Assembly (NCBI GenBank): GCA_947561585.1
Contig: CANNZV010000262.1
Span: 248,001-312,000 of the forward strand
Source of the DNA: Caprella mutica
Lineage: Eukaryota > Arthropoda > Malacostraca > Amphipoda > Caprellidae
Length of the DNA: 64,000 bases
Direction: 5' to 3'
Shown: piece after piece, positions 23,684 through 37,223 of the stretch
Numbering within the stretch: the stretch's first letter is position 1
How the letters are laid out: every line of letters starts with the position of its first letter
Program-made: the position numbers and the translations under genes
Notes under the pieces: model-generated
The model's database searches: none
What the model was told of the DNA's origin: nothing
What the model saw: only the letters and a program-made list of their open reading frames with translations

Positions 23684-23850
23684 GGGGCATCCTTTCTCTT
23701 ATGTGGCACCCTTTCTCTTATGTGGCATCCTTTCTCTTATATGGCATCTTTTCTCTTATGTGGCATCCTTTCTCTTATGTGGCATCCTTTCTCTTATGTG
23801 GCATCCTTTCTCTTATGTGGCATCCTTTCTCTTATGTGGCATCCTTTCTC
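23684..23850. repeat. 19-bp minisatellite, about nine copies
   Basis: The unit is TGGCATCCTTTCTCTTATG. The pattern WHPFSYV/ASFLLCG in translation is a period-19 artefact. Confidence 0.95.
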
Positions 23851-24403
23851 TGTATAATCCTATACCCATTACAGTAATTAAATTCTCAAAGTATGAACAA
23901 CAGGTACTGTAATTGTAATTATAATTTCTAAACAGTGTAGCGGACAAATTATTTTGACCATAAAAAGTGATTTTTTTTTTAAATAGACATTAATTTTCCA
24001 TTGCAAACAAGAAGATGAATTAAATGTGATAATATTCCATGCGACCAGATTTTATCTTTATATGAAAAAGAAAGAATATCATCAGTTATATTACTTGTAG
24101 TTGATTGAAAATAACATAAAATTGAAATGCAAAATACAATAATCAATCCATTACCGGACACTGAAAGTATTTGAAAAATGGGTGATAGCAGATACCAACG
24201 ACAAATCCTACCTATACTTTTTTCATTACAATTATTCACTACTCTGCAACTCACGAATTCCACGAATGGTGTTCTGACTAACCAGAGAAATAGAGAGCGA
24301 CGCAACGAATTTGTATTCAATCTTACGAATGTGCCGGAAGCTTCGGAGAAAAGAGACCGAGAGGAAAATAAGCTGAGTGTTTGTGAGGTGATTTCTCACT
24401 GAG

Positions 24404-24603
24404 AGGGTGATGAGACTGAGGGTGATGAGACTGAGGGTGGTGAGACTGAGGGTGATGAGACTGTGGGTGATGAGACTGAGGGTGATGAGACTGAGGTTGA
24501 TGAGACTGAGGGTGGTGAGACTGTGGGTGATGAGACTGAGGGTGATGAGACTGAGGTTGATGAGACTGAGGGTGGTGAGACTGTGGGTGATGAGACTGAG
24601 GTT
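24404..24603. repeat. 15-bp minisatellite, about 13 copies
   Basis: The unit is TGATGAGACTGAGGG with variants GTGAG and GAGGTTGA. Four-unit blocks (TGAGGG, TGAGGTTGA, GGTGGTGAG, TGTGGG) repeat, so there is a 60-bp higher-order period. A T9 plus G7 run follows at 24609-24627. Confidence 0.9.
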
Positions 24604-25414
24604 TGAATTTTTTTTTTTGGGGGGGGTTTTATTTTGATCATTTTCCCATTTTTTCTATGGTGAAGAGTCCTAATAGAGAAATTCATTACGATGTTCTACT
24701 TTATCGCCTTTAGGTGTCTACGAAGAATGAAATACATAGTAATTCATCTTAGAGAATCATTATTCTTGACAACTTAGAGTCCGGATAATCCTTTCGACTT
24801 TTCTGGCTCTATTTTTTCCCTCCTCATTGATTATTCCATCACTGATGTCACACTGGCATTGAATAATTAGTCAAACTTGAGTAGTTACTCAATGGTGAGA
24901 TTTTGTGTGATGAAAACAACTAATTTATTTTGATATCAGACATCGCTTAAATAATTATTCATTGAATTTTTAAATTTTATTCTCGGTTGTTTATATTTTT
25001 ATGTCTTTAGTAGTATGTATGTCTTGTTTTGAAACAACCATCAACAGTTGTTTGTAAAGTTGTTAAAGAACGGGTTAAAACAACCACCAAAAATGGTAAT
25101 TATTGAAGGGTAAGAACAACAACCATTATTGTATGTAAAAATACTCTGTTGTGTTACTTTTACATCAACAGATTTTTCATCCAGAGACATTCTAAATGTA
25201 AAATAAACAAGAGTAACAGTTATTGAAACCATTTCCTGAACTGATATCAGAATAATTTCATATATGTGCTATCAACTGCGTGATGTGACGAACAGACAGA
25301 CAGAAGTCATTCAAATTGATTAGTTAAGACAAAACATTATCGGAAAAGTCGAACTGTGGAATTATATAATAGAAAATAAGATAACGAATTAGCCAAATTT
25401 CTATCACTATTAGA

Positions 25415-26165
25415 AATGAGTTAGTCAAGTACAATGAGTTAGTCAAGTACAATGAGTTAGTCAAGTACAATGAGTTAGTCAAGCACAATGAGTTAGTCAA
25501 GTACAATGAGTTAGACAAGTACAATGAGTTAGTCAAGTACAATGAGTTAGTCAAGTACAATGAGTTAGTCAAGTACAATGAGTTAGTCAAGTACAATGAG
25601 TTAGTCAAGTACAATGAGTTAGTCAAGTACAATGAGTTAGTCAAGTACAATGAGTTAGTCAAGTACAATGAGTTAGTCAAGTACAATGAGTTAGTCAAGT
25701 ACAATGAGTTAGTCAAGTACAATGAGTTAGTCAAGTACAATGAGTTAGTCAAGTACAATGAGTTAGTCAAGTACAATGAGTTAGTCAAGTACAATGAGTT
25801 AGTCAAGTACAATGAGTTAGTCAAGTACAATGAGTTAGTCAAGTACAATGAGTTAGTCAAGTACAATGAGTTAGTCAAGTACAATGAGTTAGTCAAGTAC
25901 AATGAGTTAGTCAAGTACAATGAGTTAGTCAAGTACAATGAGTTAGTCAAGTACAATGAGTTAGTCAAGTACAATGAGTTAGTCAAGTACAATGAGTTAG
26001 TCAAGTAGAATGAGTTAGTCAAGTACAATGAGTTAGTCAAGTACAATGAGTTAGTCAAGTACAATGAGTTAGTCAAGTACAAAGAGTAAGTCAAGTACAA
26101 TGAGTTAGTCAAGTACAGGCGTTATAGTCAAGTACAGGCGTTATAGTCAAGTACAGGTGTTGCTA
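25415..26165. repeat. 18-bp minisatellite, about 39 copies
   Basis: The unit is AATGAGTTAGTCAAGTAC, nearly invariant, with degraded units GTACAGGCGTTATAGTCAA at the right end. Because 18 is divisible by three, the minus strand shows a spurious 262-codon SLYLTN-repeat ORF. Confidence 0.95.
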
Positions 26166-26434
26166 CATGCTTTCTAATGCACCTTTGAATATTTCATGCG
26201 AATCGAGTAAAGTATTTCTATTTTTAGGTGTCGCATATCGAGTTAATTTACGTAATACGAAATAGCGTCAAGGTTTGTGCTACTTAAACAAAGAAAAAAT
26301 AAGTTATTATAAATGAGCTCGGTAAAATATATGTCAACTGCTAGATTACTTTAGAAAAAATCTTTTGCTGTTAATAAAATCTTTTAAACATAGAATGTTT
26401 AATTGTATTGAATAAATATGAATGATCAAAAAAA

Positions 26435-27010
26435 TAACTGTCAACAAAATAGAAAAGTAAATTAAATACTGTTCTGTAAAACCGTAGACTTTTTTCCTTT
26501 TTTGAGTGTTTGCCTCTATTAATATTGTGTTGAATGATAAGAATAATTAAAAGAAAATTACATTCAACAAAATAGAAAAGTAAATTAAATACTGTTCTGT
26601 AAAACCGTAGACTTTTTCCCTTTTTTGAGTTTTTGCCTCTATTAATATTGTGTTGAATGATAAGAATAATTAAAAGAAAATTACATTCAACAAAATAGAA
26701 AAGTAAATTAAATACTGTTCTGTAAAACCGTAGACTTTTTCCCTTTTTTGAGTTTTTGCCTCTATTAATATTGTGTTGAATGATAAGAATAATTAAAAGA
26801 AAATTACATTCGACGAAAAAGAAAAAGTAAATTAAATACTGTTTTGTAAAACCGTAGACTTTTTCCCTTTTTTGTGTGTTTGCCTCTATTAATATTGTGT
26901 TGAATGATAAGAATAATTAAAAGAAAATTACATTCGACGAAAAAGAAAAAGTAAATAAAATACTGTTCTGTAAAACCGTAGATTATTTTCCTTTTTTGAG
27001 TATATGCCTC
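26435..27010. repeat. 123/124-bp tandem repeat, five copies
   Basis: Landmark CCGTAGACTTTTTCCCTTTT recurs at about 26482, 26605, 26728, 26852 and 26976. Longer and more AT-rich than the other arrays, 1-10% diverged. Confidence 0.9.
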
Positions 27011-27439
27011 TATTAATGAATGTTCAGGAAGAAAATATAATAATAAGTCTATAAACAATATCTGAGGAAACATTAGACTATAAATAAATTAGATAATTAT
27101 AAAGAAAAATATCACACTTTTATGTAAGTATTTCAAAGTGAATAGAATAATGGTTCACATTTACTGGACTTAATTGCATTTCTTGAGAGCGATTGCATTC
27201 TCTTTGATTATTGATGGCGTAATTGCAATGGTGTGTTTATTACTTACAGTATATCTATTATTCTATTTAATTAGAGTGAAGACTTATAAATCTATTGAAT
27301 GTAGGTAAAAGCAATTATTATTAGTGTAGTTGGGCTTCTTAAGTAAATAAATAAATGCTTTTGTGTGAAATTGATAATAGAATTTATTTGGAAAAGGTCA
27401 AATTAGAAAATTATGATATTATTTAGTGATTGACTTCTC

Positions 27440-27735
27440 TCAGTGATTCAATACAGGTGATTGAATCTCTTAGCCAATCACAGTGACGCAATACAGTGAT
27501 TGACTTCTTTCCATACCAATCACGGTGACGCAATACAGTGATTGACTTCTTTCCATACCAATCACAGTGACGCAATACAGTGATTGATTCTCTTAGCCAA
27601 TCACAGTAACGCAATACAGTGATTGACTTCTCTCCATACCAATCACAGTGAAGCAATACAGTGATTGACTTCTCTCCATACCAATCACAGAGACGCAATA
27701 CAGTGATTGACTTCTCTCCTATCCAATCACGTAAG
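27440..27735. repeat. 42-bp minisatellite, about seven copies
   Basis: The unit is TACAGTGATTGACTTCTCTC then CATACCAATCACAGTGACGC then AA. GTGATTG and CAATCAC form an inverted pair in each unit. Confidence 0.9.
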
Positions 27736-28626
27736 TACCATTCTATCTCTCTCACCAATCATAACTCAATAATAATTATAAATGTCAGAGCAGCTTTTTT
27801 CGGATTGGCGGCTGATTGACTGGCAGCTAATCAAATGAACAGTGATTGTCCTGATTCGATAAAGACTGCTGTACTGATTGGTGCATACTGAATAGATAAC
27901 AGCTAACAGTAATAATTAATTAAAAACATTTAATTAATTGTAAAGAGGATTTTCAAAATCTCAATGTTGCAGATTTTTAGGATTCGATCTTTCGAATACA
28001 CGAATCTTTATGCGAAAGTTCGAATCTTTAATATTCCTTCCACATTGAGTTTAATACCTATGAAAAATGTTATTTAAATATTGACTGTAATATATTTAAT
28101 ATAATATATATGAGAAAAACTATATATATAATATGTAAATCTTCTAAAATTTGTATGTAAATAAGGTAAACAATATAACTGTAGGTGGTTCAGGGTAGGG
28201 GTTCTGGTCCCAAGAAGTAATTAAATTATTTATCTTTGTAATATGTTACATCTTTTTGTTCAGATTATTTAAATTCATTAATGAAATCAGGAGTAAAATC
28301 ACAAAACATTTTTTTTCTCAATATTAAAATGTGATAATGGTGATTACATCGAAAATCTCCATAATATTTATCATAATCGTAGTAATGCACTCAATACCAA
28401 TTAAATTCATTTCACTAATAGAGTTAATGTAATGAGTTTAACATTGTAGTCATTGGAGAAGAGATCCATTAGTTCAATAGATTATATCGTCAATTGAATA
28501 AAGACTCTTTCCGCTTAACTATTCTATTGGTGAGATGTTATTATGTGCTCAGATGAAACTAGTAACGTCTGTTTCGTTAAAAGTTCTGTGTTGCTTGCAC
28601 TAGATTCTAATTAAAAGGAGAAACAA

Positions 28627-29612
28627 GTGTACACACTGTCAAACACTTCTTTACACGGTTTGTCTAATGTCGCGTACACACTGTCAAACACTTCGTCAAA
28701 AAAAATTTGGCTAATGCCCTGTACACACTGTCAAACACTTAGTCAAACTGATTGTCTAATGCCCTGTGCACACTATCAAACACTTCGTCAAACTGATTGT
28801 CTAATGCCCTGTGCACACTGTCAAACACTTCGTCAAACTGATTGTCTAATGCCCTGTGCACACTATCAAACACTTCGTCAAACTGTTTGTCTAATGCCCC
28901 GTGCACACTATCAAACACTTTGTCAAACTGTTTGTCTAATGCCCTGTGCACACTGTCAAACACTTCGTCAAACTGTTTGTCTAATGCCCCTTGCACACTA
29001 TCAAACACTTTGTCAAACTGTTTGTCTAATGCCCTGTGCACACTATCAAACACTTCGTCAAACTGTTTGTCTAATGCCCTGTGCACACTATCAAACACTT
29101 TGTCAAACTGTTTGTCTAATGCCCTGTGCACACTGTCAAACACTTCGTCAAACTGATTGTCTAATGCCCTGTGCACACTATCAAACACTTCGTCAAACTG
29201 TTTGTCTAATGCCCTGTGCACACTATCGAACACTTCGTCAAACTGCTTGTCTAATGCCCTGTACACACTATCAAACACTTCGTCAAACTGTTTGTCTAAT
29301 GCCCTGTGCACACTATCGAACACTTCGTCAAACTGTTTGTCTAATGCCCTGTGCACACTATCGAACACTTCGTCAAACTGTTTGTCTAATGCCCTGTGCA
29401 CACTATCAAACTCTTCGTCAAACTGTTTGTCTAATGCCCTGTGCACACTATCAAACACTTCGTCAAACTGTTTGTCTAATGCCCTGTACACACTATCAAA
29501 CACTTCGTCAAACTGTTTGTCTAATGCCCTGTGCACACTATCGAACACTTCGTCAAACTGATTGTCTAATGCCCTGTGCACACTATCAAACACTTCGTCA
29601 AACTGTTTGACA
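28627..29612. repeat. 45-bp minisatellite, about 22 copies
   Basis: The unit is AACACTTCGTCAAACTGTTT then GTCTAATGCCCTGTGCACAC then TATCA. With a period divisible by three, at least three of the frames are open for 100-330 codons on both strands at once. Point variants (AT/CG, A/G) are scattered and do not favour one frame. I annotate no protein. Confidence 0.95.
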
Positions 29613-31913
29613 AACATTGGTTTGATATCCTTTGGTACAGCAAATCAATTATAAGTATTTTAGTTAAATTAGTTAGAAGAGTAATCATATGCAAGATTGT
29701 ACGTCAAATGACATTTAAATATTCACATTTAAATTGAAAAATATATATATATACAGAAACTTGATTTTCGAACATGCTGGAACTCTTCAAACTCTCGATT
29801 TACGGGTTCGACAACATTAGAATAGAACAGATTTTAATCAGTTTAGCAAATTGTTTGATAATGTTTACGGGATATTAAACAAAAAATATAAGAATTTACT
29901 TTTTGAATATGGTAAGAATATGTTTAATATGTTGAATATTTTCAACTGATTAAAAAAAAACTACTTTATTATTGAATAACAAGGACAACTATTTGTTGAT
30001 ATTAGAAATAGTGTTATAAATAGTCTAATCCTCTAGGTTCATATAACCATCAATATCAACCTCCAATATTGGCTAATATGAGCAACTGCCCCTCCGTTTG
30101 GTACAACCACTAAAGTAGACTTCGATACCACTATTGGAATTATGTCGCCAGTAATTCTAAGAAACATCTCATCTTCCTATATTATTCATACAACTTTAAC
30201 TGATGAAACTTTACGTTCTTACAAAGAGTTCTTCGCAAAGGCAATAGTTACAATCTCGGATATAAACTGATAATGTCTTTCTGTAATCCGACTGGGAAAT
30301 TAGACGGAAGGAAAAGCGTCCATCACAATTTTCCGTTCTTTCTACAGTAGTGGGAAGATAAAGAAGAAGTTGGATGCGTTGATTGTGTGGCTCTAAAGAG
30401 AGAAACCTACACTGCCAATTTGTGAAGAATGGAAGCAGAGTCTAAAGGACTTATACCTTTTTTTAGTAAATCAATCTTTTTGGAAGGAATTCAAAGTTTA
30501 AATGAATAGCAGTGTCAATGAAAGCTTCTTTTTATTTATTATTATAATCTTCTTTTCTAGTCAGATATAACATCTGAAAAATAATCCAATTAAAAAGCAG
30601 GTGCGAAGAGATGATATTTGAATCATTTGCATCTATTTTTAAATGTGATACTTTGATAAATAGTCTTAAGCAGTTTGCCAGTTATCTAAAAAAACATATT
30701 CTTTTCTGCTCTCGAAAACAAGTCCATTACGTTATTTTGATGAGGGAAACGGTGTCCAAAATTCGACAAACATTTATAAATATCTGGAAAACATCCTCAA
30801 GAATTGGTCGAAATATCGTTTTTTTATTCAACAGAACACAATGTTGTCTCATTTTCATGAAAACATAAATGGACAAGATCACTTCTTTCGTTCAAGGATG
30901 AATTCTTAAATATGTATTACATAGGTAAGTAAATTCAGAACTTTCCTTTATATTTATTCAAGTTAATCCGGTATTAATTTCAATGAATTTTAATACAATA
31001 GAATGAAGGTTCAATGTCGTAATATTATTAAACATTTATTTTAAAGGAAATTTTATAAAAATATATTGTAATTTTTATCTCAACTCTCAACTTAACTAGC
31101 TGATAAGAACATAATAACGACACTGAAATAATTAATTTAAAATGAACCGCAGGCATTAATTTAATCTCGAGAAATTTCATCATCTAATCCACGGGAAAAA
31201 GTTTCTGTGGATTAGAAACATTTAAAAACTAAAGAAAAAGAAGAAACTGGATGATCAGTCTCTAACTTCATAAAATAGGGATTTGAAATAGAATCGTGAT
31301 GTGAATGATGTTCGTCTGAAATTAAAACATCCGCAGGACACATAGGGAAAGTTGTCGTGGGATCATAGAGGATTGAGTGAAGTTTTAATCTTCTATGGCC
31401 GCAGCATAATCTTCTCTCCCAATAACTAGGAAAATGTATAAAATGTGAGTGTTATTTCAACAATATTCAAAAAAGTAAAAAAGATTATTGTCTACCTTCA
31501 TTCATACAATTCATTTTCATTATCTTAATTTAGTTGTTGAACTCAATTAAAAAAAAATACTCTCCGAAATAATACAATTCATTTTCAAACAAAGTTACAT
31601 TAAAGCAAATCCTAAAGATTCTATGAACTTAACATGGAATAATAGAGAGATTAAAACTATAAGGAAGTGAATGCAGAAGTAGAAAATTTATCATTTTCTT
31701 AATTTATCAAACCGTCTAAGAAATTTAATTTCGAATCAATTTCAGTCTCACAATCTAATGTTCAGTTCATAGGACCTTTAGGATTTGTTCTAATGTGACT
31801 TTGTGTGAAAAGGAATTTCCTGATACCTACTAGGGAATCGTTTTGAAAAATAAGTTTCATCAAAAATTAAAGATGAATACCAACTATTGTAATCCATATT
31901 GAATCAACTTGTA
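29613..31913. other. AT-rich intronic stretch, no gene seen
   Basis: Contains a short hairpin TCTAATCCACGGGAAAAAGT/TTCTGTGGATTAGA at 31173-31214 and a relative of the 13.9-kb AATCTTCTATGGCC motif at 31385. The 85-codon plus ORF at 30611 has no recognisable features. Confidence 0.4.
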
Positions 31914-32041
31914 GGGTAGGTTCCGAGTTATCGAATGGCTTCACATTTTCGATCACATATGAAAAATTATATTACTATTACATACTTTTATCTTACTTGA
32001 TTGAAAACGTGGATCCGTTCGATAACTTGGAATTTACCAAA
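31914..32041. mobile_element. Palindromic MITE, family B copy 1 (TA target)
   Basis: Left GGGTAGGTTCCGAGTTATCG and inverted right TTTGGTAAATTCCAAGTTAT pair imperfectly; the arms include TTCCAAGTTATCGAACGG-type sequence and a CACATTTTCGATCA word. TA flanks both ends. Related to copies at 42103, 45410 and 45863. Confidence 0.7.
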
Positions 32042-32749
32042 TAAACTATTTTAATCCCAAGATTATTAATGTTTCTATGTACATGTATTTAAACATTTTT
32101 CCCTATTCTTATATCATCTATTATAGAGAGAATAAAACAAAGCACAAAACAATTCAAAGTTTTCCTTGAGTTACAATTACACAATAAGATAAAAAGAAGG
32201 AGCAAACACAGCTAATTGCTGTACAAACAAAGTCAATTCTTCCTCTGGATGTCTCTCCCGAGATACACTGTAAGGGTAGAGACTCATACTGCAATGCAGC
32301 AACTGACTATTTAGTAAGTTAAACATTTAGCAGGCGAGTGGCTTGTAGGGTTGACATTTTATTATATTCATCTGTCGTGCGCATGCGTGTAATATATCGT
32401 AGAACTTCTCCCCAACCAATATAGCGGACATTATTGCCTTTTGAATGAGTTAATAAGAATTCTTCTACAGCAAGCGATTCCAACACAATTTATTTAGCAT
32501 AAAAAATAAAACAAGAATTAAAATTTCAAAAAACTATTGTATTAGTTCCCTCATTGTCATTTGTTTTCTCTATCTCTTAACCAAAACACACACGTTATGA
32601 TCTGTCATCATCAGCATTCAAACACGTGTTACTGAGCACAGATAGAATCTTTCCGAGGATTGCATTCTCATTTTACGAGAGGAAAGCATTCGCTGTTTCC
32701 AGTGGAGAATTATTTGGCCGTCTGCCATAGTTAGTGCACTGGTGATAAG

Positions 32750-33712
32750 AACTTATAGGCAGAATCTGGTACTATAGGAGCCTATAGGCTGAATCTGGTA
32801 CTATAGGAGCCTATAGGATGAATCTGGTACTATAGGAGCCTATAGGATGAATCTGGTACTATAAGAACCTATAGGCTGAATCTGGTACTAAATGAACCAA
32901 TAGGCTGAATCTGGTACTATAAGAACCTATAGGCTGAATCTGATACTATATGAACCTATAGGCAGAATCTGGTACTATATGAACCTATAGGCTGAATCTG
33001 GTACTAAATGAACCAATAGGCTGAATCTGGTACTATAAGAACCTATAGGCTGAATCTGGTACTAAATGAACCAATAGGCTGAATCTGGTACTATAAGAAC
33101 CTATAGGCTGAATCTGATACTATATGAACCTATAGGCAGAATCTGATACTATATGAACCTATAGGCAGAATCTGATACTATATGAACCTATAGGCAGAAT
33201 CTGATACTATATGAACCTATAGGCAGAATCTGATACTATATGAACCTATAGGCTGAATCTGGTACTATATGAACCTATAGGCTGAATCTGGTACTATAAG
33301 AACCTATAGGCTGAATCTGGTACTAAATGAACCAATAGGCTGAATCTGGTACTATAAGAACCTATAGGCTGAATCTGATACTATATGAACCTATAGGCAG
33401 AATCTGATACTATATGAACCTATAGGCAGAATCTGATACTATATGAACCTATAGGCAGAATCTGATACTATATGAACCTATAGGCAGAATCTGATACTAT
33501 ATGAACCTATAGGCTGAATCTGGTACTATATGAACCTATAGGCTGAATCTGGTACTATAAGAACCTATAGGCTGAATCTGATACTATATGAACCTATAGG
33601 CAGAATCTGGTACTATATGAACCTATAGGCTGAATCTGGTACTATATGAACCTATAGGCTGAATCTGGTACTATAAGAACCTATAGGCTGAATCTGGTAC
33701 TATATGAACCTT
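32750..33712. repeat. 29-bp minisatellite, about 33 copies, with 261-bp higher-order period
   Basis: The unit is CTATAGGCTGAATCTGGTAC then TATAAGAAC. Variants (GCAG/GCTG, GATAC/GGTAC, AAATGAACCA) recur in the same order 261 bp apart, for example the ACTAAATGAACCA variant at 33061 and 33322, which is nine units. Confidence 0.95.
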
Positions 33713-34069
33713 TATGCGCTGAATTACATTGATTCTATACGTTCCTGAGCCAATTTCAAGAGAATATGTTTTCATCATCAACAAATCTTACATAATTGTA
33801 AACAATTTTCTTTACACATCATTTAAAATAATATTTTACAATATTACTCACAACCTAAATCTAGGACCTTCAGTCATTAACCCATTAAGTTTAATGATTA
33901 AAATTGAATCTGATGGCGTGTAGTTTATAGCTGTCACACCTCTAATGAAGAAGATCAGCCCCTTGTTACTAGCCCTAAACCTTAGACGTAATTAGTGTCT
34001 TCATCAATCAACGTCTGAATCACAATAGGCACCTCGTCTGGCTAATAAACTTCTACATTGTTCGGCGTC

Positions 34070-34170
34070 TACTTCCGCCATGGCGTGTGGGAATCGACTC
34101 TGACTATAGGGATCATCAATCGTCAATGATCGTTCCAGGGTGTTCCTCAAGGATCTTGTTTAGTGGCACA
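34070..34170 (+). pseudogene. Reverse-transcriptase fragment (non-LTR type), decayed
   Basis: The frame at 34139-34168 reads GVPQGSCLVA, matching the conserved (S)GVPQGSVLGP motif of non-LTR retrotransposon reverse transcriptases (known family motif). Just upstream the frame reads WESTLTIGIINRQ, then a stop, then SFQ. Only this scrap remains; no endonuclease, no YxDD box. Confidence 0.45.
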
Positions 34171-34179
34171 TAAAGAACT

Positions 34180-34266
34180 TGGAAAGTGGGTGTTAACACA
34201 GATCATAAAAAATCTTATGGTCAGATTGGTTTATGATCTATCTTAACGCCTACTTTCCTAATTATT
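34180..34266. repeat. Imperfect inverted repeat
   Basis: GGAAAGTGGGTGTTAACACA with GATCATAAA and the inverted right arm GGAAAGTAGGCGTTAAGATA with GATCATAAA form a stem of about 30 bp. AAAGTGGGTGTTGACG recurs singly at 48035. Possibly a small MITE. Confidence 0.55.
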
Positions 34267-34810
34267 CGACGTTCTATGAGTTAATACGTAACTTATCACT
34301 ATCTCCATCTCCTCTTAAAGCCTATTCATAAAATTGTTCAGCTACTAGTGCGAGAAAATTTTAGTCATATTATCAAATAAGCATTACGAGTTTACTATCT
34401 GGAAAACTAAATTAAACAGTTCATCTTCTTGAAGATCATTCCACTGTTCCAGTACTCTATTACAGTACAGGATTATCCTGCAGTTCTTTCTACCTTATAA
34501 AATTAATTCTACTGAGTAATACAACCTCCCTTAACAAGGATATATTGTAGACATTTTGCTAATAGTCAGTCATGAACACAACAGTTATATCTAGAAAGGT
34601 ATTACTCGAAGGAGCACCTTATAGAGATATTGAATGCATGGACTAAGAAAAGTGCATCTGTAATGGTTTCTTCTCTCACCAATTTCACATTTCCAAAAAT
34701 CTTTACTAATTGCAATGCTTGTGTAGATATTAAAGTAAATAACAACAAATTGGTAAAATTACCAATTTAATAAGAAATTAGAAAACTATGATTAGTAATA
34801 CTAGCATCAT

Positions 34811-35060
34811 AAAGTGATTCTTTTCTCTGATAGTACATCATCACAGTGACTTTTTTCTCTGATAGTACATCATCACAGTGACTCTTTTCTCTGATAGTAC
34901 ATCATCACAGTGACTCTTTTCTCTGATAGTACATCATCACAGTGACTCTTTTCTCTGATAGTACATCATCACAGTGACTCTTTTCTCTGATAGTACATCA
35001 TCACAGTGACTCTTTTCTCCGATAGTACATCATCACAGTGACTCTTTCACCGATAGTACC
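34811..35060. repeat. 32-bp minisatellite, about eight copies
   Basis: The unit is AGTGACTCTTTTCTCTGATA then GTACATCATCAC. Confidence 0.95.
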
Positions 35061-36145
35061 CAAGTGTATCTAGATGCCATAATTCAGTACGAAGGCAATT
35101 TGACCAGCAAATAGAGCATTAGGGCCTTTCTCTAATTGCTCTATCTGGCCACTCAGCCAGTGCACGTACTAATGGACAGACAGACACTGGCTGTTATAAC
35201 TTGGCAATTCGATGCTGGAATCGACTGGCAATTTGAAAGTAGTAATGGAATCCAATCCTAATTATTATTCAATTATGACCTTCTGATAAGTGCATGATAT
35301 TGATTAGTAATATTCATAATTGTGTTAAACGAATGTAGGTCAATACATTAATTGATTATTTAATAGTGTTATTGCAGTGATAAGCAACGTAATTAAGGTT
35401 TAAATAAGTAAAAAGTAATAGTCGTAAAAAGAAATTTATCGATATTATATTTTAACCCTCTGAGTCAGGTTGAACCACATGCCATGCTTTTGATGTCAAG
35501 CTTTCCTTGTTTCCATATTAAAACCTAATTAAATTTCAAACTAAAGAATACGAGTACATTTCATTCTGTATTCATTTAGATACTATAATAATCTGTCTGT
35601 TAGAAGTCTTTTGAAATTATTAAGTAAAATCTAATTATTTTGTGGCCATGGTTTCGGGTCACACTAATAGTAAAAAAAATGGTGATTTTTTATTCATGAA
35701 TAAATATGTGTTCATTAATATCAATCCTAAAATCATTATCTTAATTGAATTTTCAATGGCTAATCAATATTTACATTGTACATACAGCAATAGTTTTAAA
35801 TGATAAATGAGTGTTTATTTATGAATAATGCCCAGTTATTGAATTAATACAACACTGCAATACTATACAGTTAATATGAAAGCGATAAAGCCAATAACCG
35901 TTAATAAGTACCTCAATAAATCAGATGCAGTCACATTCAATAGTACCAATACTGTGGTTCAATAGTACTCCATTACTGTATATATTAATGCATATAAAAG
36001 CTAAGAATAATGCTAATGATAGTACTCACGTAATTATATTCCATCGAATAAACCCAGTCAGAAAAATATTAACAAAAAATCTATTTAATGACTTTTGATC
36101 CAGTGATTATAAAAATATCATTTATTTACGAACAATTCATGACTG

Positions 36146-36325
36146 TCATCGGTGATGATAATCGATAATTGTAATCGGTGATGATAATCGATAATTGTAA
36201 TGGGTGATGATAATCGATAATTGTAATCGGTGATGATAATCGATAATTGTAATCGGTGATGATAATCGATAATTGTAATGGGTGATGATAATCGATAATT
36301 GTAATCGGTGATGATAATCGGTGAA
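36146..36325. repeat. 26-bp minisatellite, about seven copies
   Basis: The unit is GGTGATGATAATCGATAATT then GTAATC; every third unit has GGG in place of CGG, suggesting a 78-bp higher-order period. Confidence 0.9.
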
Positions 36326-37223
36326 AATATTAAAACTTATTCACAACAATAAATGATTTCACGTGAATCAATTCATAAATAATCAAAACATTAAAATCAC
36401 TTTACAATCCAATCGTCTTTTCTGGCAAAAAATTCAAACGATGAATGTCCATAATATTGATATTCTACGATAGAATCCAATCACTATTTATCGTAACGGA
36501 CAATATGTGACACGATTTCCCGATGATACATTTACCGACAGGTCGTGACATTACGGTAGCGCTATCACCACCTCATAGGTCATAATAACTAACTAGTAAC
36601 AATTTGGAGGTATTAGGGAGTACGGGTGAGCTAGTTATGACCTTTATATTGCTACTAGATGCTACACTCCAGCTAGAAGAACAAGCATGTTGATATTAAC
36701 ACGATTTGAAGGGTAAAAGCACGTGTCGTTTGGGTAATAGGGTAATATTACCAGGTTGTTTTGGATTGAAAAATTGCTCATTAATTACAATGACAGCCTA
36801 TATTTTTAAAATGTTCATATCGCTAAATAATATTTGTAATGGCATATATAAACAATGTTCATATTGTTCATTAATTCAATAACGGCATATTTAAACGGCA
36901 TATTTAATTCACATTGCTCATTAATTTCAATAACGGCATATTTTGAAAAAGTTCACTTCTCACTGAATGGATTTCTATTTTTGCCATAGAATGAATTAAT
37001 CATAACATCTCTCACTCAGTTTGAATGAACTTTTCTTAGTTTGAAATGCTAAAATGTCTGAATTATGAAGTTATTGAAATTAATGAACGATATGATTTGG
37101 ATTGAGAAATTTGAGATGATCATCTCATTAAATGATTATGCTACTATTTGTCACTTATAGTTTAAGCGCAATAACATATGATTAAATACAACACTCCTAA
37201 CTAGTAAATGGTATTCTTAGTTA

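Noticed and set aside
24178..24402. 74-codon plus-strand ORF and overlapping 113-codon minus ORF
   Set aside because: Neither shows domain features. A GC-richer patch at 24.25-24.4 kb could be regulatory, but nothing specific was found.
25324..26112. 262-codon minus-strand ORF of SLYLTN repeats
   Set aside because: Translation of the 18-bp minisatellite; tail beyond the array is AT-rich noise.
28627..29617. ORFs of up to 327 codons on both strands
   Set aside because: 45-bp array open in several frames at once with no frame-specific constraint visible.
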